The notes: generated by a model not told the origin, from the sequence alone. A stretch of DNA of 64,000 nucleotides from Rhodothermia bacterium (GCA_017303715.1 JAFLBZ010000003.1:62001-126000), one strand, 5' to 3'. Counted from the first letter of the stretch, positions 35,216 through 45,225 are shown. Program-made: numbers and translations.

Positions 35216-36238
35216 TTAGAACTTAAGACCAACCGTAATGGTCTGTGGAGCCGTAAAGTAGTTGGTTGCGCGGTAGGCGTAATCCACACTCATTTGGAAG
35301 CCACTTACGTCAATGTTCAGACCAGCGCCAGCGCTAAGCCCTGTGTACATCGAGTTGTCGTTGCCACCCGTGACGCCTTGATAGCCACCACGTACAAAGA
35401 AGAGATTACGGAAGCCCAACTCAACACCGCCCGTAAATACGTCTGGGCCTAAGCTCGTAGAACGGAAGTTCCCAAGCAAAGTAGCAGAAGCACTACCAGC
35501 CAAAGAGCGCGTATAAGTTGCACCAAAGTTCAAGGCTGCAGGAGACTCAAAGTCTTCGGCTGCAATCCGGAAGGGTGTTTGGGCCGCGTTCGGTGGTTGG
35601 TTTTGGATACGGTTGAAGCGGATAAGACCATCTCCAGAGAAAGCAGCCTTCGGACCGAAGTTCAAAAGGGCAACCCCAAAGCGGAGGCCAGACTCACCAA
35701 CAGTATAGGTCATACCACCATCAACCGTTACGCGAGATTGGCTCAGGTCGTCAATGCGTTCGTTAGACGCTTTAACGGTAAGACCTGTTGCAATCCGGTC
35801 GGTAAGCTGACGGGAGTAAGAAACACCAATCACCGAGGTGGCCGCTGAATAGGTAACGCCATCTTCAACTTCTGGCTTAGCTTCGGTCTGACGGGAAATG
35901 TCCCCGAAGTTCCATGCGGTGAAGGTTAGCGCGAGGTTGCGTGTTCCGAGGTTTTGGGCAACCCCAAAGGTGCTAATCCCAATATCGGCGACATAATTCA
36001 TCCGGCTAAACAAGGCAGCCGTTCCGGTGTTGTCAGAAAGTCCTGACGGGTTACTGGCCATCGCCTCAACGGGGTTCATCCCTTTTACGGCGGTGGTGGC
36101 CACCGAACCCAACCCGATGGTGCGGGCAGTGGTCGGAACCATAAGGTGCATAGATCCTGTGGTTCCTTCTTCTTGCGCAAATGCTCCATTAGACACAAGC
36201 AAGAGGAGCAGGAATGCACATATGAATTTCAATTTCAT
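35216..36238 (-). CDS. PorV/PorQ family outer-membrane beta-barrel protein
   Basis: A 340-residue exported barrel protein: signal peptide MKLKFICAFLLLLLVSNGAFAQ, then the PorV-like opening MVPTTARTIGLGSVATTAVKGMNPVEAMASNPSGLS, repeated amphipathic strands, and a C-terminal FxVGLKF-like end (TITVGLKF). PorV-type proteins act as shuttle or receptor subunits in T9SS, bringing cargo to the attachment complex; members adjacent to a cargo gene often serve that particular cargo. It is the third gene of an operon led by a TonB receptor. The start ATG has the strong RBS AAGGAGAATCAAAT, the same sequence as before the cargo gene. Confidence 0.8.
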   Translation of the reverse strand: MKLKFICAFLLLLLVSNGAFAQEEGTTGSMHLMVPTTARTIGLGSVATTAVKGMNPVEAMASNPSGLSDNTGTAALFSRMNYVADIGISTFGVAQNLGTRNLALTFTAWNFGDISRQTEAKPEVEDGVTYSAATSVIGVSYSRQLTDRIATGLTVKASNERIDDLSQSRVTVDGGMTYTVGESGLRFGVALLNFGPKAAFSGDGLIRFNRIQNQPPNAAQTPFRIAAEDFESPAALNFGATYTRSLAGSASATLLGNFRSTSLGPDVFTGGVELGFRNLFFVRGGYQGVTGGNDNSMYTGLSAGAGLNIDVSGFQMSVDYAYRATNYFTAPQTITVGLKF

Positions 36239-36278
36239 ATTTGATTCTCCTTATAAATCGGTAATACCGGGATAAAGA

Positions 36279-39200
36279 TTAGAAGGCCGACAATTGGATC
36301 TTCTTGCGAACAACCCCAAACTTCAACACTTTCTCCCCAACATTCGGTACATCAACATGGATCAAGTACATGCCACTTGCCAAACGGAGACCATTTTCAT
36401 TGGCCATATCCCATGTGAGGTAGCCATTTGGCGAGTTGTGTGAAAGGGTACGTACAAGCGTTCCATCAAGGGTAAATACCCGAATGGTACAATTATCTGG
36501 CAAGTCCGTAAAGCGTACTTCATCTTTGATGTTCGAGGTTTCAAAAGCAGAAGCACCCTTATATGGGTTTGGTGTAATACCAATACGATCCAAGCTAAAG
36601 TTCGCAGCATCTCCTTTGAGCGCTTTCTTATCCGCAGTGGTTACTTTATGAATAACACCCGGTACGTTTGGCTTCGTGGAGATGAGGCGGTAAATACTGC
36701 CTTGTTCTGGCATCGTGGAGTTGTAAGGACCGTTCGGGATATTACCACCGTTCATATTGAAGAACACGGTACGAGCGAACAATTCGTGATCCACTTCAGC
36801 ACCGGCAGCATCACAGACATTGCCCTCACCACAACCAGCCGCTGCTGCTGCATAAGCATCATAGGTGGTTGCTGGCGTGTACCAATAGATCCAGTCTGTT
36901 GTTGGGTCGTTTGTACCTCCAGAAGCAGGGTGATCCACAGCGTTCATATTGAACTTGCCATCTCCGTCATTATCAAAGATTACAGGGATCAAACGCTTGT
37001 CGTCAGCAGCATTGTCATACGTTCCAACACCCACATTCCAGAGTTCGAAAGGCACTTTGATCACTGCACCAGTAGAGAAGCCGAGGTATCCCCAACTTCC
37101 ACCAGCCGTAAAGCGTACTTCAAAATCGTTTGGTACGATGTCAGCAAAGCCATTTCGCATACATTGTGGGATAAAGCCTGCGGCATAGCCATTAGGAGCA
37201 CTTGCCCGACAAGCAAAGAGCCATGTGCTGTTGTTCGTGTTTTGCCAAGGACCACCAAAGGCGTTCGGACGACCAGAAGCAAATGGGAAGCCTAAGCTGT
37301 TAAAGTTAGGAGCACCCGCAAATGGTGGATTGATTGGACCAGCCGCATTCGCAACCTGCAACATATCCTTCCATGCAAATGGTGCACCATTCACAGTAAA
37401 TTGCAATCCATCAATGGTTGTTACAGGAACGTTTTCAGGTGCGTCAGCTTTGAGGGCCTCAACGGCTTTTTTACCATCGAAAACCACCGTATTGTTTTTC
37501 GTAACATTGATGATGTCGTACGTTTTGTAGGTAGTACCACCTACAACATGCTCGTAGAACTTCACTTGATACTCATCACCTGTTACTGCTAAAGGATCAA
37601 CAACAACAGCTTTAACAAAACCATCTGTTCCTGCACCAATAGAGGTACTGATGATTTCATCACCAGCCTTCGCTTGTAACTTGGTCCCGCCATTGAGTGC
37701 TTGTGCATCTGTAGGAACAAATTCAACACGTTTTTCAATTCCAAGCAGCACTTTTGGCACCCCTGCCGAGTTGTAGGCATAGGCTTGTACCCCAAAGTAC
37801 ATGTTTTGGTAGTTTACCACGCCATCCACAATATGGGAAGTTTTCAGCCCAGAATCGCTACCTGCTACGATAAGTGCAGAAGCAAGTGGGTCATTTTCAT
37901 CCACATCATAAATCCGTTGAATGTCATTGGCTTTGTCATAAACAGCAACAATCGTACCTTCTTGGTCAACTGCGCTCGCATACTGCTTCACAATATAGCC
38001 TTCCAGATTGTAGTTATATTGCGTTTCTTTGTAGCTATCCAAGTAGTTATCGCTATTGGTAGCCCAAGACCAGTTCAAGAAGATTTGGCCATCGTTAGAG
38101 GAGACGGTTACGTTTGGCGCATCTGGGGGGTTGGGTGCAACGAAGTTGTTGTCGAAAAGTGCTTGGGCTTTGGCATCTGCCAGACGGAGTTTAGCCAAAG
38201 AGCCGAGAGCTGTTTTTGCACGCGCCCAAACAATACCATAAACAATTTCTTGTACTTCACCCGGCTTCATCGTCCAAGGACCGGTGGACATCACAAAACG
38301 GCGGTCACCGTTTGGGGAACGACCACCAGCACCGTTGTTGTTCATCTCAGACCAACCTCTACCGGTTACAGGATCACCCGTAAAGGCAAAATTGGTGTAT
38401 GGTGGGTTTCCGCTCGAACCATCACCCGTAGCCGATAACCGGCGACCGTCACGACAGCGACCCGTTTGTGCATAGCGATACTCGGTACTACTTGCAGCAG
38501 GGTCACCGCATACAGGGCTACCATTTAAGAAATAGTGGAAGTAGGTAACGCCCAAGTGTTTACCATCTACCAAGGGGCCTTGGAAGAAGTCATACCCAAT
38601 GGCTGGCGGTGCAGTACCATAGCCATGGTCGCCACCATCCAATTCATCCGAGTTATACACATAGCCCAAACTCAACGTAGTATCTACACCCAGATAATCA
38701 TCAGAGGAATCCCCTAAGTCCACATCAGACCAGAGCGAGAGCATGGTTTCGGTCAGGTTAGACTTGCCTTTGTAAATGATTTTGGTGCGATAAAACGTCA
38801 TATTGCCCAAGTCACCTGCTTGGTTAAAAGCAAATGCGGTGGTTTGGACTTCAACCCCAATCGGGTCGGTGCTGGTACGTTTGTGAGCAGCGCCCACGTC
38901 ATTCATCACCCACCAAATCATTTGATCCCCAATCATTTCTGGGCGATCACCTTTGGTGATATCGTAGTTGTTCGGGTTACCATCACCGTCTTTTACGGGT
39001 GCCCCAATTTGCCAAGGCCACTCTGCAATATCCGAGGTGGCAACCCCAGTTTCATTCAGTGTAGTAATGTCGGTCAGCGACACCTTGTAAATCCGGTCGT
39101 AGGTCGAGCAGTCTGCCGGTGGGTTTCCGTTGGCATCCAATGGGCCGGGCCAGAACTCCCAAGTGCCATAGGTGGCAGCCGCCATACGGAGTTTGTTGTC

Positions 39201-39470
39201 GCCCTCGGTAATCCCACTCAACCAAATCCCACCAGCGAAGATGGCATCTGACTTACCACCTTTGGGAACAGTGTAAACGTTGGGGTCACCATTCCAGAAC
39301 AAGCCCCCCACATTCAGGATACGCGCCCGAACGTTATTAACGTCTAAATATTTTTCGGCTTTCCCAGTAACACAGTTCCCAACCGTTTGTGCCTCTGCAC
39401 GCGGCGCAAAGAAGGCAAAGCAGAGAACAATGGCCAAGAAGGAAAGTCCTTTATGGATGTAAGAATGCAT
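36279..39470 (-). CDS. Large secreted T9SS cargo protein with fibronectin-like domain
   Basis: A 1063-residue exported protein. Signal peptide to about residue 27 (APRAEAQ), a long beta-rich N-terminal region rich in Asp/Gly/Asn with repeated WLSG, SDVD and DGDG-type stretches, a fibronectin type III-like segment (PPDAPNVTVSSNDGQIFLNWSW), and a C-terminal T9SS type A-like domain with NPYKGAS, IRVFTLDGTLVRTL, SGMYLIHVDVP and the basic tail VVRKKIQL. Several cysteine pairs (CGDPA, CRDGR, CGEGNVC) may form disulfides outside the cell. The RBS is GAGGAGAATCAAAA. It lies between the receptor and the PorV-like gene and is probably the operon's surface product. Function unknown. Confidence 0.8.
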   Translation of the reverse strand: MHSYIHKGLSFLAIVLCFAFFAPRAEAQTVGNCVTGKAEKYLDVNNVRARILNVGGLFWNGDPNVYTVPKGGKSDAIFAGGIWLSGITEGDNKLRMAAATYGTWEFWPGPLDANGNPPADCSTYDRIYKVSLTDITTLNETGVATSDIAEWPWQIGAPVKDGDGNPNNYDITKGDRPEMIGDQMIWWVMNDVGAAHKRTSTDPIGVEVQTTAFAFNQAGDLGNMTFYRTKIIYKGKSNLTETMLSLWSDVDLGDSSDDYLGVDTTLSLGYVYNSDELDGGDHGYGTAPPAIGYDFFQGPLVDGKHLGVTYFHYFLNGSPVCGDPAASSTEYRYAQTGRCRDGRRLSATGDGSSGNPPYTNFAFTGDPVTGRGWSEMNNNGAGGRSPNGDRRFVMSTGPWTMKPGEVQEIVYGIVWARAKTALGSLAKLRLADAKAQALFDNNFVAPNPPDAPNVTVSSNDGQIFLNWSWATNSDNYLDSYKETQYNYNLEGYIVKQYASAVDQEGTIVAVYDKANDIQRIYDVDENDPLASALIVAGSDSGLKTSHIVDGVVNYQNMYFGVQAYAYNSAGVPKVLLGIEKRVEFVPTDAQALNGGTKLQAKAGDEIISTSIGAGTDGFVKAVVVDPLAVTGDEYQVKFYEHVVGGTTYKTYDIINVTKNNTVVFDGKKAVEALKADAPENVPVTTIDGLQFTVNGAPFAWKDMLQVANAAGPINPPFAGAPNFNSLGFPFASGRPNAFGGPWQNTNNSTWLFACRASAPNGYAAGFIPQCMRNGFADIVPNDFEVRFTAGGSWGYLGFSTGAVIKVPFELWNVGVGTYDNAADDKRLIPVIFDNDGDGKFNMNAVDHPASGGTNDPTTDWIYWYTPATTYDAYAAAAAGCGEGNVCDAAGAEVDHELFARTVFFNMNGGNIPNGPYNSTMPEQGSIYRLISTKPNVPGVIHKVTTADKKALKGDAANFSLDRIGITPNPYKGASAFETSNIKDEVRFTDLPDNCTIRVFTLDGTLVRTLSHNSPNGYLTWDMANENGLRLASGMYLIHVDVPNVGEKVLKFGVVRKKIQLSAF

Positions 39471-39498
39471 TTTTGATTCTCCTCAAAATTGTTTTAAC

Positions 39499-39534
39499 AC
39501 CATGTGACCCCACCCAGAAGCGGGATCACATGGT
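39499..39534 (-). other. Intercistronic hairpin between receptor and cargo gene
   Basis: ACCATGTGA (39499-39507) pairs with TCACATGGT (39526-39534), extended by CCC/GGG inside with one bulged A. There is no T-run on the minus strand, so it is not a terminator. It may protect the downstream mRNA from decay or mark a processing point, allowing the cargo and PorV genes to be expressed more than the receptor. Confidence 0.6.
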
Positions 39535-39544
39535 AAAGGAATCC

Positions 39545-42500
39545 TTAGAAGGTGAAACGCAAACCAAGGCGGGTCATACGCGGTAAGCCATATGCACCTC
39601 GGTTGTTGTTGGCAATTAAGGAATACTGATCACGGCGAAGGCTACCAACAGGGTACTTTGCAAGACCATCTGGCTCAATCAAGAAGCCATCATAGTCTGG
39701 CAAGCCAGTAGCGGCATATACACCAAAGATGTTTTCTTGATTCAAGAGGTTTTGTACTTCGAGATAAGCCACCATATTGGCTTTGCCGAGTGCAAAACGA
39801 CGGTCAACCTTCAGGTCAATACGGCTTGTAGGGGGCGTTTCACCGTTGTTGATCCCACCAACCAAAAAGCCGGCTACTTCAGGACCCGGAGAAATGGCAT
39901 CTACTGCACGGGTACGCATGGTGTAAGGACGTCCGGTTTTGAACACGCCCAATACATTCACCCCAAAGTTCTCAAGGAGTTTCATACCAGCGATTTCTGG
40001 ACCTTCACCTTTACCAATACGATAGTCCAAAGAAACGTTTACCGCATGACGGCTATCGAAGTTCATCCGGCTAAGGAAGTTTGGATAGAAGGGGTCTTCA
40101 CCACCCAGCCAAGAAATGTTACCAAAGGTTGCAGGGTCAGATCCTGTTCCTTCTGCAAAAGAGAGCGTATAGTTTACGTTCATCTGGAAGCCTTTCATCC
40201 GACGGAGTTCCACCTCGGCTTCAACACCTTTGATAGAAGCAAAGTCCACGTTTTGACGTTGGTCATTTGCAGACCATGGGTAGGTAAAGATGAGTTTACG
40301 GTTACCCACTTGGCCTTTTTGTTGACGGATAAATCCCGTAAGGGTAGCAGCCATTTTTTCGCCGAGACGTTGACGGAAACCGAGTGAGTACTCGATGGTA
40401 CGGGGTGGCGCAAGGTCGGTATTGCTGGTCAAACTACCCGAATTTTCCCGTTGAAAGCGTAAATAGCCATAGGTCGAAAGGTAGTTGGAGCTTGGGCGCT
40501 GAGACGTTACCCCATAGCTTGCAAAGAACAAAGCTTGGTCAGTTACAGGGAAGCTCATCCCGATACGCGGCATGAGGTTCAAGCGAGGCTTGTAGTCCTT
40601 AAACACGTTCGGAGTTAAGTCTTCCGACTTAGAAACGTGCTTTGCACCAAAGTCATTGCGGAGTTGAACGAAGGTGGTTGCTTCGCCATTGGCAGTGAAG
40701 AAGTCACCTTCGACACTACGATAGCCCACAATCGCTTGCTTGCTATCACCATCTTTATACAATACGCCAAAGTCTTCTCCAATATTGGAAGGACGGTTGG
40801 CTACTTCGTTAGCACGAATGATCTCAACCAACGCATAAGGGTCTTTCAATACGAGTGCGTTGTTGTCGAAGATGTCGGCACGGAGACCCAGATTCAATAC
40901 CAAGTCCTTGTATTCGATTTTGTCTTGGATAAAACCGCCAAAGAAAATGGGACGATAAGGCGCGGTATTGGCATAGCTCTTGTCTAAGGTAGAGTTCTTA
41001 GAAATCGCCACCAAGTTTGCAATATCCTCGGTATCGGTTTCTTCGGTTCCAAGGTAATTATAGCCGTAATAAGCAATGTTTTTATCCAATGCACCAAATA
41101 CGAGATCATTCCATGAAGACACTTTACCTTGGTCTTTCAGGGTAACTTCCACATTTCCATCATCATAAACGCGGGCAAGCGAAGCGGGAGCTACGGTATA
41201 AGCACGCTGTGTTTGTTGCTCGTATTCTGCCCCAAATTGGATCTGGTGGATACCAACCTGTGTGGTTGCCTCGGCAGAGAAGTGCGTTTTTTGGGTACGG
41301 CTTTTTGAATAGTTCGGCAAGAATGAGCCCGGCATACTATAAAAGCCATTCACCCCGATACTCGCAAATACACCGTCTCTTGCAATTTGATTGAAGACAA
41401 TATCCGTCAACGCGCCACTGGTTAAGGTAGAAGTTGCAGAACGGTATTTTGCGTTCATTGCATTGGCTGCATTGTCAACATCGCCATAGAACAAAGCGTC
41501 TTCCACTTTATTGCTGAAGTTAGGATTATAGGTAACGCCGCTTGCGTCCACATAGTCGAACTGCAATTGATAGAAGGTATTGTTCGATAAACGGTGTGTG
41601 AGGGTAGCAAAACCTTGACGGTTGCTGCTTTCGTTTTTGGTAAAGAAGTTATAGTTCGAAATCGCTGTTCCGCCGCCACCAGTATTGTTGGACGTTTGCG
41701 AACCACCCACGCGGAGACGAATTTCTTTTGAAAGATCAAACGTCATGTTACCACGAAGGTTCAAACGCTCGAAATTATCGCGGCTGGCCGCACGCATTTC
41801 GTATTGGTCAACGGGCAATACTTCCCCTTTGCGCCACATTTCAACAACCGTTCCGCCCACCAAGAAGAGCTTATTGTCGGCTCCCAAATCCACTTTACGG
41901 ACTTCGTTACCAGCTTTGTCAATGAAGATCAGGTTGTTACCATCATATACAGGTAAATGCGTTGCGGCATCTACCTTAATCCGTGTACCGCTCGGTAAAT
42001 CTCCGGGCAAATCCACATATGATTTTACACCAGCAGCGTTAACAACCGCAATCACTTGTGGGCTGTTTTGCCACTCTGCAACCAATGCTTCTGGAACTGC
42101 GGGGAATTTTTTCCAAGCGGGGTTGGTGTCCAATTGATTCGTATAAGAACCAGAGGCGAAGAAACTGACTTTCCCCTTAACAATCGGACCACCTAATGAG
42201 GCCTCAGCCAAATTATAGCCGTAGGGATCCAAGAATTGGGAGGTTACACCTTCCACGGTTCCAAAGAATTTAGTCGTACCAGATTTGGTAGTAATGTTTA
42301 CCACACCCGACATCGCATCGCCGTAGCGGGCCGAGATATTGCCCACCATCATTTCTTGTTCTGAAATAGCGCCTTGTGGGATGGCCAAGTCTCCGGTACG
42401 TATCCCGTCAACATAGTAAACAATTTCACCACTCCGACCACCGCGCGCATTCGAGCCACCACGGTCGGTGGTAGAAATACCGGCTTGGATGCCGAGCGCG

Positions 42501-42943
42501 CCGTTTACACCACGCACTGGCAAGTTCTGGATGTCCTCACCACTAATCGTTTTTTCTGCCCCAACCGCATCCTTTGCGATAAGTGGTTTTTCAAAAACAA
42601 TTTCGGTCACCAAGTAAGTTGAATTCTCCTCGGCGAGGACGATGTTTAGTTCGGTGGTACGTCCGGAACTAATCCGAACGCCCAATTCTGTTTTGGTTTT
42701 GTAACCGACGAACGTTGACCGCACATTGTAAGCACCGACTGGCACCCCAATGATAAAGTAATTTCCGTTAGCGTCGCTTACCGCTCCCAACTGAGTGCCC
42801 TCCACCTGTACGGTAGCACCCGGGATTGGAGTTCCTGCAGCAGCATCAGTGATGCGCCCAGAAATCTTACCCGTGTTTTGTGCCAACGCCAGGAACGGTA
42901 AGCAAAGCAGTGTAAGCACTAGTGTACTCCATTTGCGAGACAT
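39545..42943 (-). CDS. TonB-dependent receptor with regulatory-like domain (operon leader)
   Basis: A 1132-residue outer-membrane receptor: signal peptide (MSRKWSTLVLTLLCLPFLALAQ), carboxypeptidase-regulatory-like domain (GKISGRITDAAAGTPIPGATV), a plug with LPVRGVNGALGIQAG, YYVDGIR and SGVVNITTKSG, and a large barrel ending in LGLRFTF, the usual aromatic end. The length is near that of SusC-like proteins but the gene is followed by a T9SS cargo and a PorV-like protein rather than SusD. The RBS is exceptionally good (GGAGGAGGT just before ATG 42943). It is preceded by a roughly 290-base structured leader and a strong promoter. Substrate unknown. Confidence 0.9.
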   Translation of the reverse strand: MSRKWSTLVLTLLCLPFLALAQNTGKISGRITDAAAGTPIPGATVQVEGTQLGAVSDANGNYFIIGVPVGAYNVRSTFVGYKTKTELGVRISSGRTTELNIVLAEENSTYLVTEIVFEKPLIAKDAVGAEKTISGEDIQNLPVRGVNGALGIQAGISTTDRGGSNARGGRSGEIVYYVDGIRTGDLAIPQGAISEQEMMVGNISARYGDAMSGVVNITTKSGTTKFFGTVEGVTSQFLDPYGYNLAEASLGGPIVKGKVSFFASGSYTNQLDTNPAWKKFPAVPEALVAEWQNSPQVIAVVNAAGVKSYVDLPGDLPSGTRIKVDAATHLPVYDGNNLIFIDKAGNEVRKVDLGADNKLFLVGGTVVEMWRKGEVLPVDQYEMRAASRDNFERLNLRGNMTFDLSKEIRLRVGGSQTSNNTGGGGTAISNYNFFTKNESSNRQGFATLTHRLSNNTFYQLQFDYVDASGVTYNPNFSNKVEDALFYGDVDNAANAMNAKYRSATSTLTSGALTDIVFNQIARDGVFASIGVNGFYSMPGSFLPNYSKSRTQKTHFSAEATTQVGIHQIQFGAEYEQQTQRAYTVAPASLARVYDDGNVEVTLKDQGKVSSWNDLVFGALDKNIAYYGYNYLGTEETDTEDIANLVAISKNSTLDKSYANTAPYRPIFFGGFIQDKIEYKDLVLNLGLRADIFDNNALVLKDPYALVEIIRANEVANRPSNIGEDFGVLYKDGDSKQAIVGYRSVEGDFFTANGEATTFVQLRNDFGAKHVSKSEDLTPNVFKDYKPRLNLMPRIGMSFPVTDQALFFASYGVTSQRPSSNYLSTYGYLRFQRENSGSLTSNTDLAPPRTIEYSLGFRQRLGEKMAATLTGFIRQQKGQVGNRKLIFTYPWSANDQRQNVDFASIKGVEAEVELRRMKGFQMNVNYTLSFAEGTGSDPATFGNISWLGGEDPFYPNFLSRMNFDSRHAVNVSLDYRIGKGEGPEIAGMKLLENFGVNVLGVFKTGRPYTMRTRAVDAISPGPEVAGFLVGGINNGETPPTSRIDLKVDRRFALGKANMVAYLEVQNLLNQENIFGVYAATGLPDYDGFLIEPDGLAKYPVGSLRRDQYSLIANNNRGAYGLPRMTRLGLRFTF

Positions 42944-43037
42944 ATGCTACCTCCTCCGTAATGGGTTGTTTGGTAATGATTTGGGTTGTTGTTTGTTTGG
43001 CTGAATCTAAAGTGGGGTTCACTTCAGGGTTGGCTGA

Positions 43038-43153
43038 TAAAAAACCGTCTCTTGAGCAAGGAGGGCTAATCCATATTCGCAAGACGGCGGTTGTTTTCTT
43101 AGTTGGTGGACAGCAGGTACTGCCTTAGCCGGAACGTAAATTGAAAAGCAGTA
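43038..43153 (-). promoter_or_regulatory. Structured mRNA leader with attenuator-like terminator and alternative hairpins
   Basis: In the leader of the receptor operon, on the minus strand, TACTGC (43148-43153) can pair with GCAGTA (43118-43123), or GCAG (43120-43123) can instead pair with CTGC (43113-43116). The two are mutually exclusive. Downstream, CCGTCT (43082-43087) and AGACGG (43045-43050) form a stem followed by TTTTTTAT, a terminator shape. The arrangement resembles transcription attenuation, but no known riboswitch consensus was recognised. Confidence 0.4.
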
Positions 43154-43236
43154 TCGCGTTTTTTCCATATCCTTTTTCTTTTAGGCTTAGGGGTGGGTTT
43201 TATAAAGTTTCAATATACGACGGCCTGTATCAAACT

Positions 43237-43268
43237 CAAATATAGCACGCCAACAAGTTTAATGTCAA
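43237..43268 (-). promoter_or_regulatory. Promoter of the receptor/T9SS/PorV operon
   Basis: Minus-strand TTGACA (43263-43268) is followed after 18 bases by TATATTTG (43237-43244), which matches the Bacteroidota -7 element TAnnTTTG exactly and also a sigma-70-like -10. Transcription would begin near 43230, leaving a leader of about 285 bases. The rest of 43269-43638 is very AT-rich and shows no gene. Confidence 0.6.
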
Positions 43269-43638
43269 GAAAAACAAATCTCCTTTCAAAATCAAGGCCA
43301 TTTCCTATCCCCATAAGTAAATTCAAAAAAAATAGGCTAACAACTTGTTTTTAATAGACAAACCTTCAGAGGCAAGCCTTTATGTCCTTGTAAATTTAAT
43401 ACCTATTTATATGTATATCAACTTGAAATATTTGTTTGCAAATTTCTATCCAGCACGCTATTTGTTTGATATTAGACCTAGAATCTTAAATATATTATAG
43501 ATGGAAGCGTTACCTACGTAAAAAAACGGGGTGAAAAACGGAAGAGCAAGATTATCCATATTTACAAAGAACCTTCCCAAACCAAAAGAGCCGTCCATAG
43601 AAGACAGCCCATTCGATTTGGTACTTGTATTAAAAACC

Positions 43639-45225
43639 TTAAGGCACAAAAACCACCTTTACATTTTGAACCCCGTCAATGGCAGCAATTTGTGCTTTAA
43701 CGACATCTGTCATGGTATCATCCACACATACAGCGGTAATGGCTTCACCACCTTTTCCGGTGCGCCCAAGCGTGAAGGTTGCAATATTGATTTGGTTTTC
43801 CGCCAAAATCCGACCTACTGCCGCCACCATACCTGGGCGATCCACATTGGTGTAGAACAAAATATGCCCTTCCGGCTTAACTTCCAATGGATAACCGTCT
43901 ATCTCCACGATGCGTGGGTTTTCTCCTACAAACACCGTTCCGGTTAATTTTCGGGTTCCAGTTGTTGTGACAAAGGAGACTTCTAACAATTCAGTGAATG
44001 CTCCGGCATCATCGCTTCGTTGTTCCTCGAACACTACGCCCATCTCTTGTGCGATCACCGAGGCATTGATGTAGTTTACATAACTATGCCATTTAGACAA
44101 AATCCCGCGCATCACGGCCAAAGAAAGCAACTCGGAATAGCGCTTGGGCACATCCCCCATACAGCGTACAACCACTTTTTGGAGCGAGCCATCCATGAGT
44201 TGTCCTGCAACTTGCCCTAATTTCTCTGCCAATTTTAAGAAGGATTGAACTTCGCTACGAGCGGCCATACGAATGGCAAAGGAGTTCACGGAGGTACGAA
44301 CCGAACGGCCTTGTAAAGCCTCGATCAATTCGGCGGTGACTTCCTCCGCCACTTTGAGTTGTGCTTCTTTGGTAGAGGCCGCAATATGAGGTGTGGCCAC
44401 CACCTTGGGATGTTCGATAAGGGGACGAAGGCTCGGGCCGGGTGGCTCGGCAGAATACACATCAAGTGCCGCTCCACCTACTTGTCCGGACTCCAACGCC
44501 TCAAGGAGTTCCAATTCGTTGATGATTTCACCACGAGCGCAGTTTACCACCAAAACCCCTTTCTTACACTTGGCAAAGGTTTCGCGGTTCAGCAAGCCAT
44601 TGGTTTCCTCGGTCAGTGGTGTATGCACGGTAATAATGTCACTTTGCGCATACAGTTCATCCAGCGAAACCAAAACGATACCCAACCTTTCCGCCACCGC
44701 ATGGTTCAACATAGGGTCGAAGGCCACCACATTCATTCCAAAACCTCTCATGCGTTCGGCGACCGCCCGTCCGATTTTTCCAGCGCCGATGACGCCCAAT
44801 GTTTTGCCAAAAAGCTCGGTTCCATTAAATTTATTGCGTTCCCATGCACCAGACTTGAGCGACGAATGTGCTTGTGGCAAGTGGCGAGCAAGGGATTGCA
44901 TCATGGCACAGGTATGCTCGGCGGTAGAAAGCGTATTCCCATCTGGCGAGTTCATCACCAATATCCCTTTTCGGGTGGCAGCATCCAGATCCACATTGTC
45001 CACACCTACACCCGCACGGCCAATCACTTTCAGATTGGGTGCAGCCTCCATCAGTTCTGGCGTGATCTTGGTTCCGCTTCGGATGATCCAGCCTTCGTAC
45101 TCCGGCAAAATGGCAACAAGTTCTTCTTTCGGAAGTTTCAGTTTCACATCCGCCTGAATGCCCTTTGCTTCCAGCATCTCGACGCAGGCTTTATCTACTG
45201 CATCCGTAATAATGACCTTTTGCAT
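43639..45225 (-). CDS. serA: D-3-phosphoglycerate dehydrogenase
   Basis: First enzyme of serine synthesis, oxidising 3-phosphoglycerate with NAD+ in the cytoplasm. From ATG 45225 (MQKVIITDAVDKACVEML) it has 528 residues; an 11-codon extension is not family-like. Signatures: GRAGVGVDNVDL, the Rossmann loop GVIGAGKIGRAVAERM, VVNCARGEIINE with the catalytic arginine, TPHIAAST with the catalytic histidine, an intervening (ASB) domain and a C-terminal ACT domain (DRPGMVAAVGRILAENQINIA) for serine feedback. This is the long form typical of SerA in many bacteria. Lies 65 bases downstream of engB in the same direction. Confidence 0.95.
   Translation of the reverse strand: MQKVIITDAVDKACVEMLEAKGIQADVKLKLPKEELVAILPEYEGWIIRSGTKITPELMEAAPNLKVIGRAGVGVDNVDLDAATRKGILVMNSPDGNTLSTAEHTCAMMQSLARHLPQAHSSLKSGAWERNKFNGTELFGKTLGVIGAGKIGRAVAERMRGFGMNVVAFDPMLNHAVAERLGIVLVSLDELYAQSDIITVHTPLTEETNGLLNRETFAKCKKGVLVVNCARGEIINELELLEALESGQVGGAALDVYSAEPPGPSLRPLIEHPKVVATPHIAASTKEAQLKVAEEVTAELIEALQGRSVRTSVNSFAIRMAARSEVQSFLKLAEKLGQVAGQLMDGSLQKVVVRCMGDVPKRYSELLSLAVMRGILSKWHSYVNYINASVIAQEMGVVFEEQRSDDAGAFTELLEVSFVTTTGTRKLTGTVFVGENPRIVEIDGYPLEVKPEGHILFYTNVDRPGMVAAVGRILAENQINIATFTLGRTGKGGEAITAVCVDDTMTDVVKAQIAAIDGVQNVKVVFVP

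Noticed and set aside
37701-38438. Open frames of 200-245 codons antisense to the T9SS cargo gene
   Set aside because: They mirror a well-supported cargo gene; composition is typical of reverse-strand shadows.
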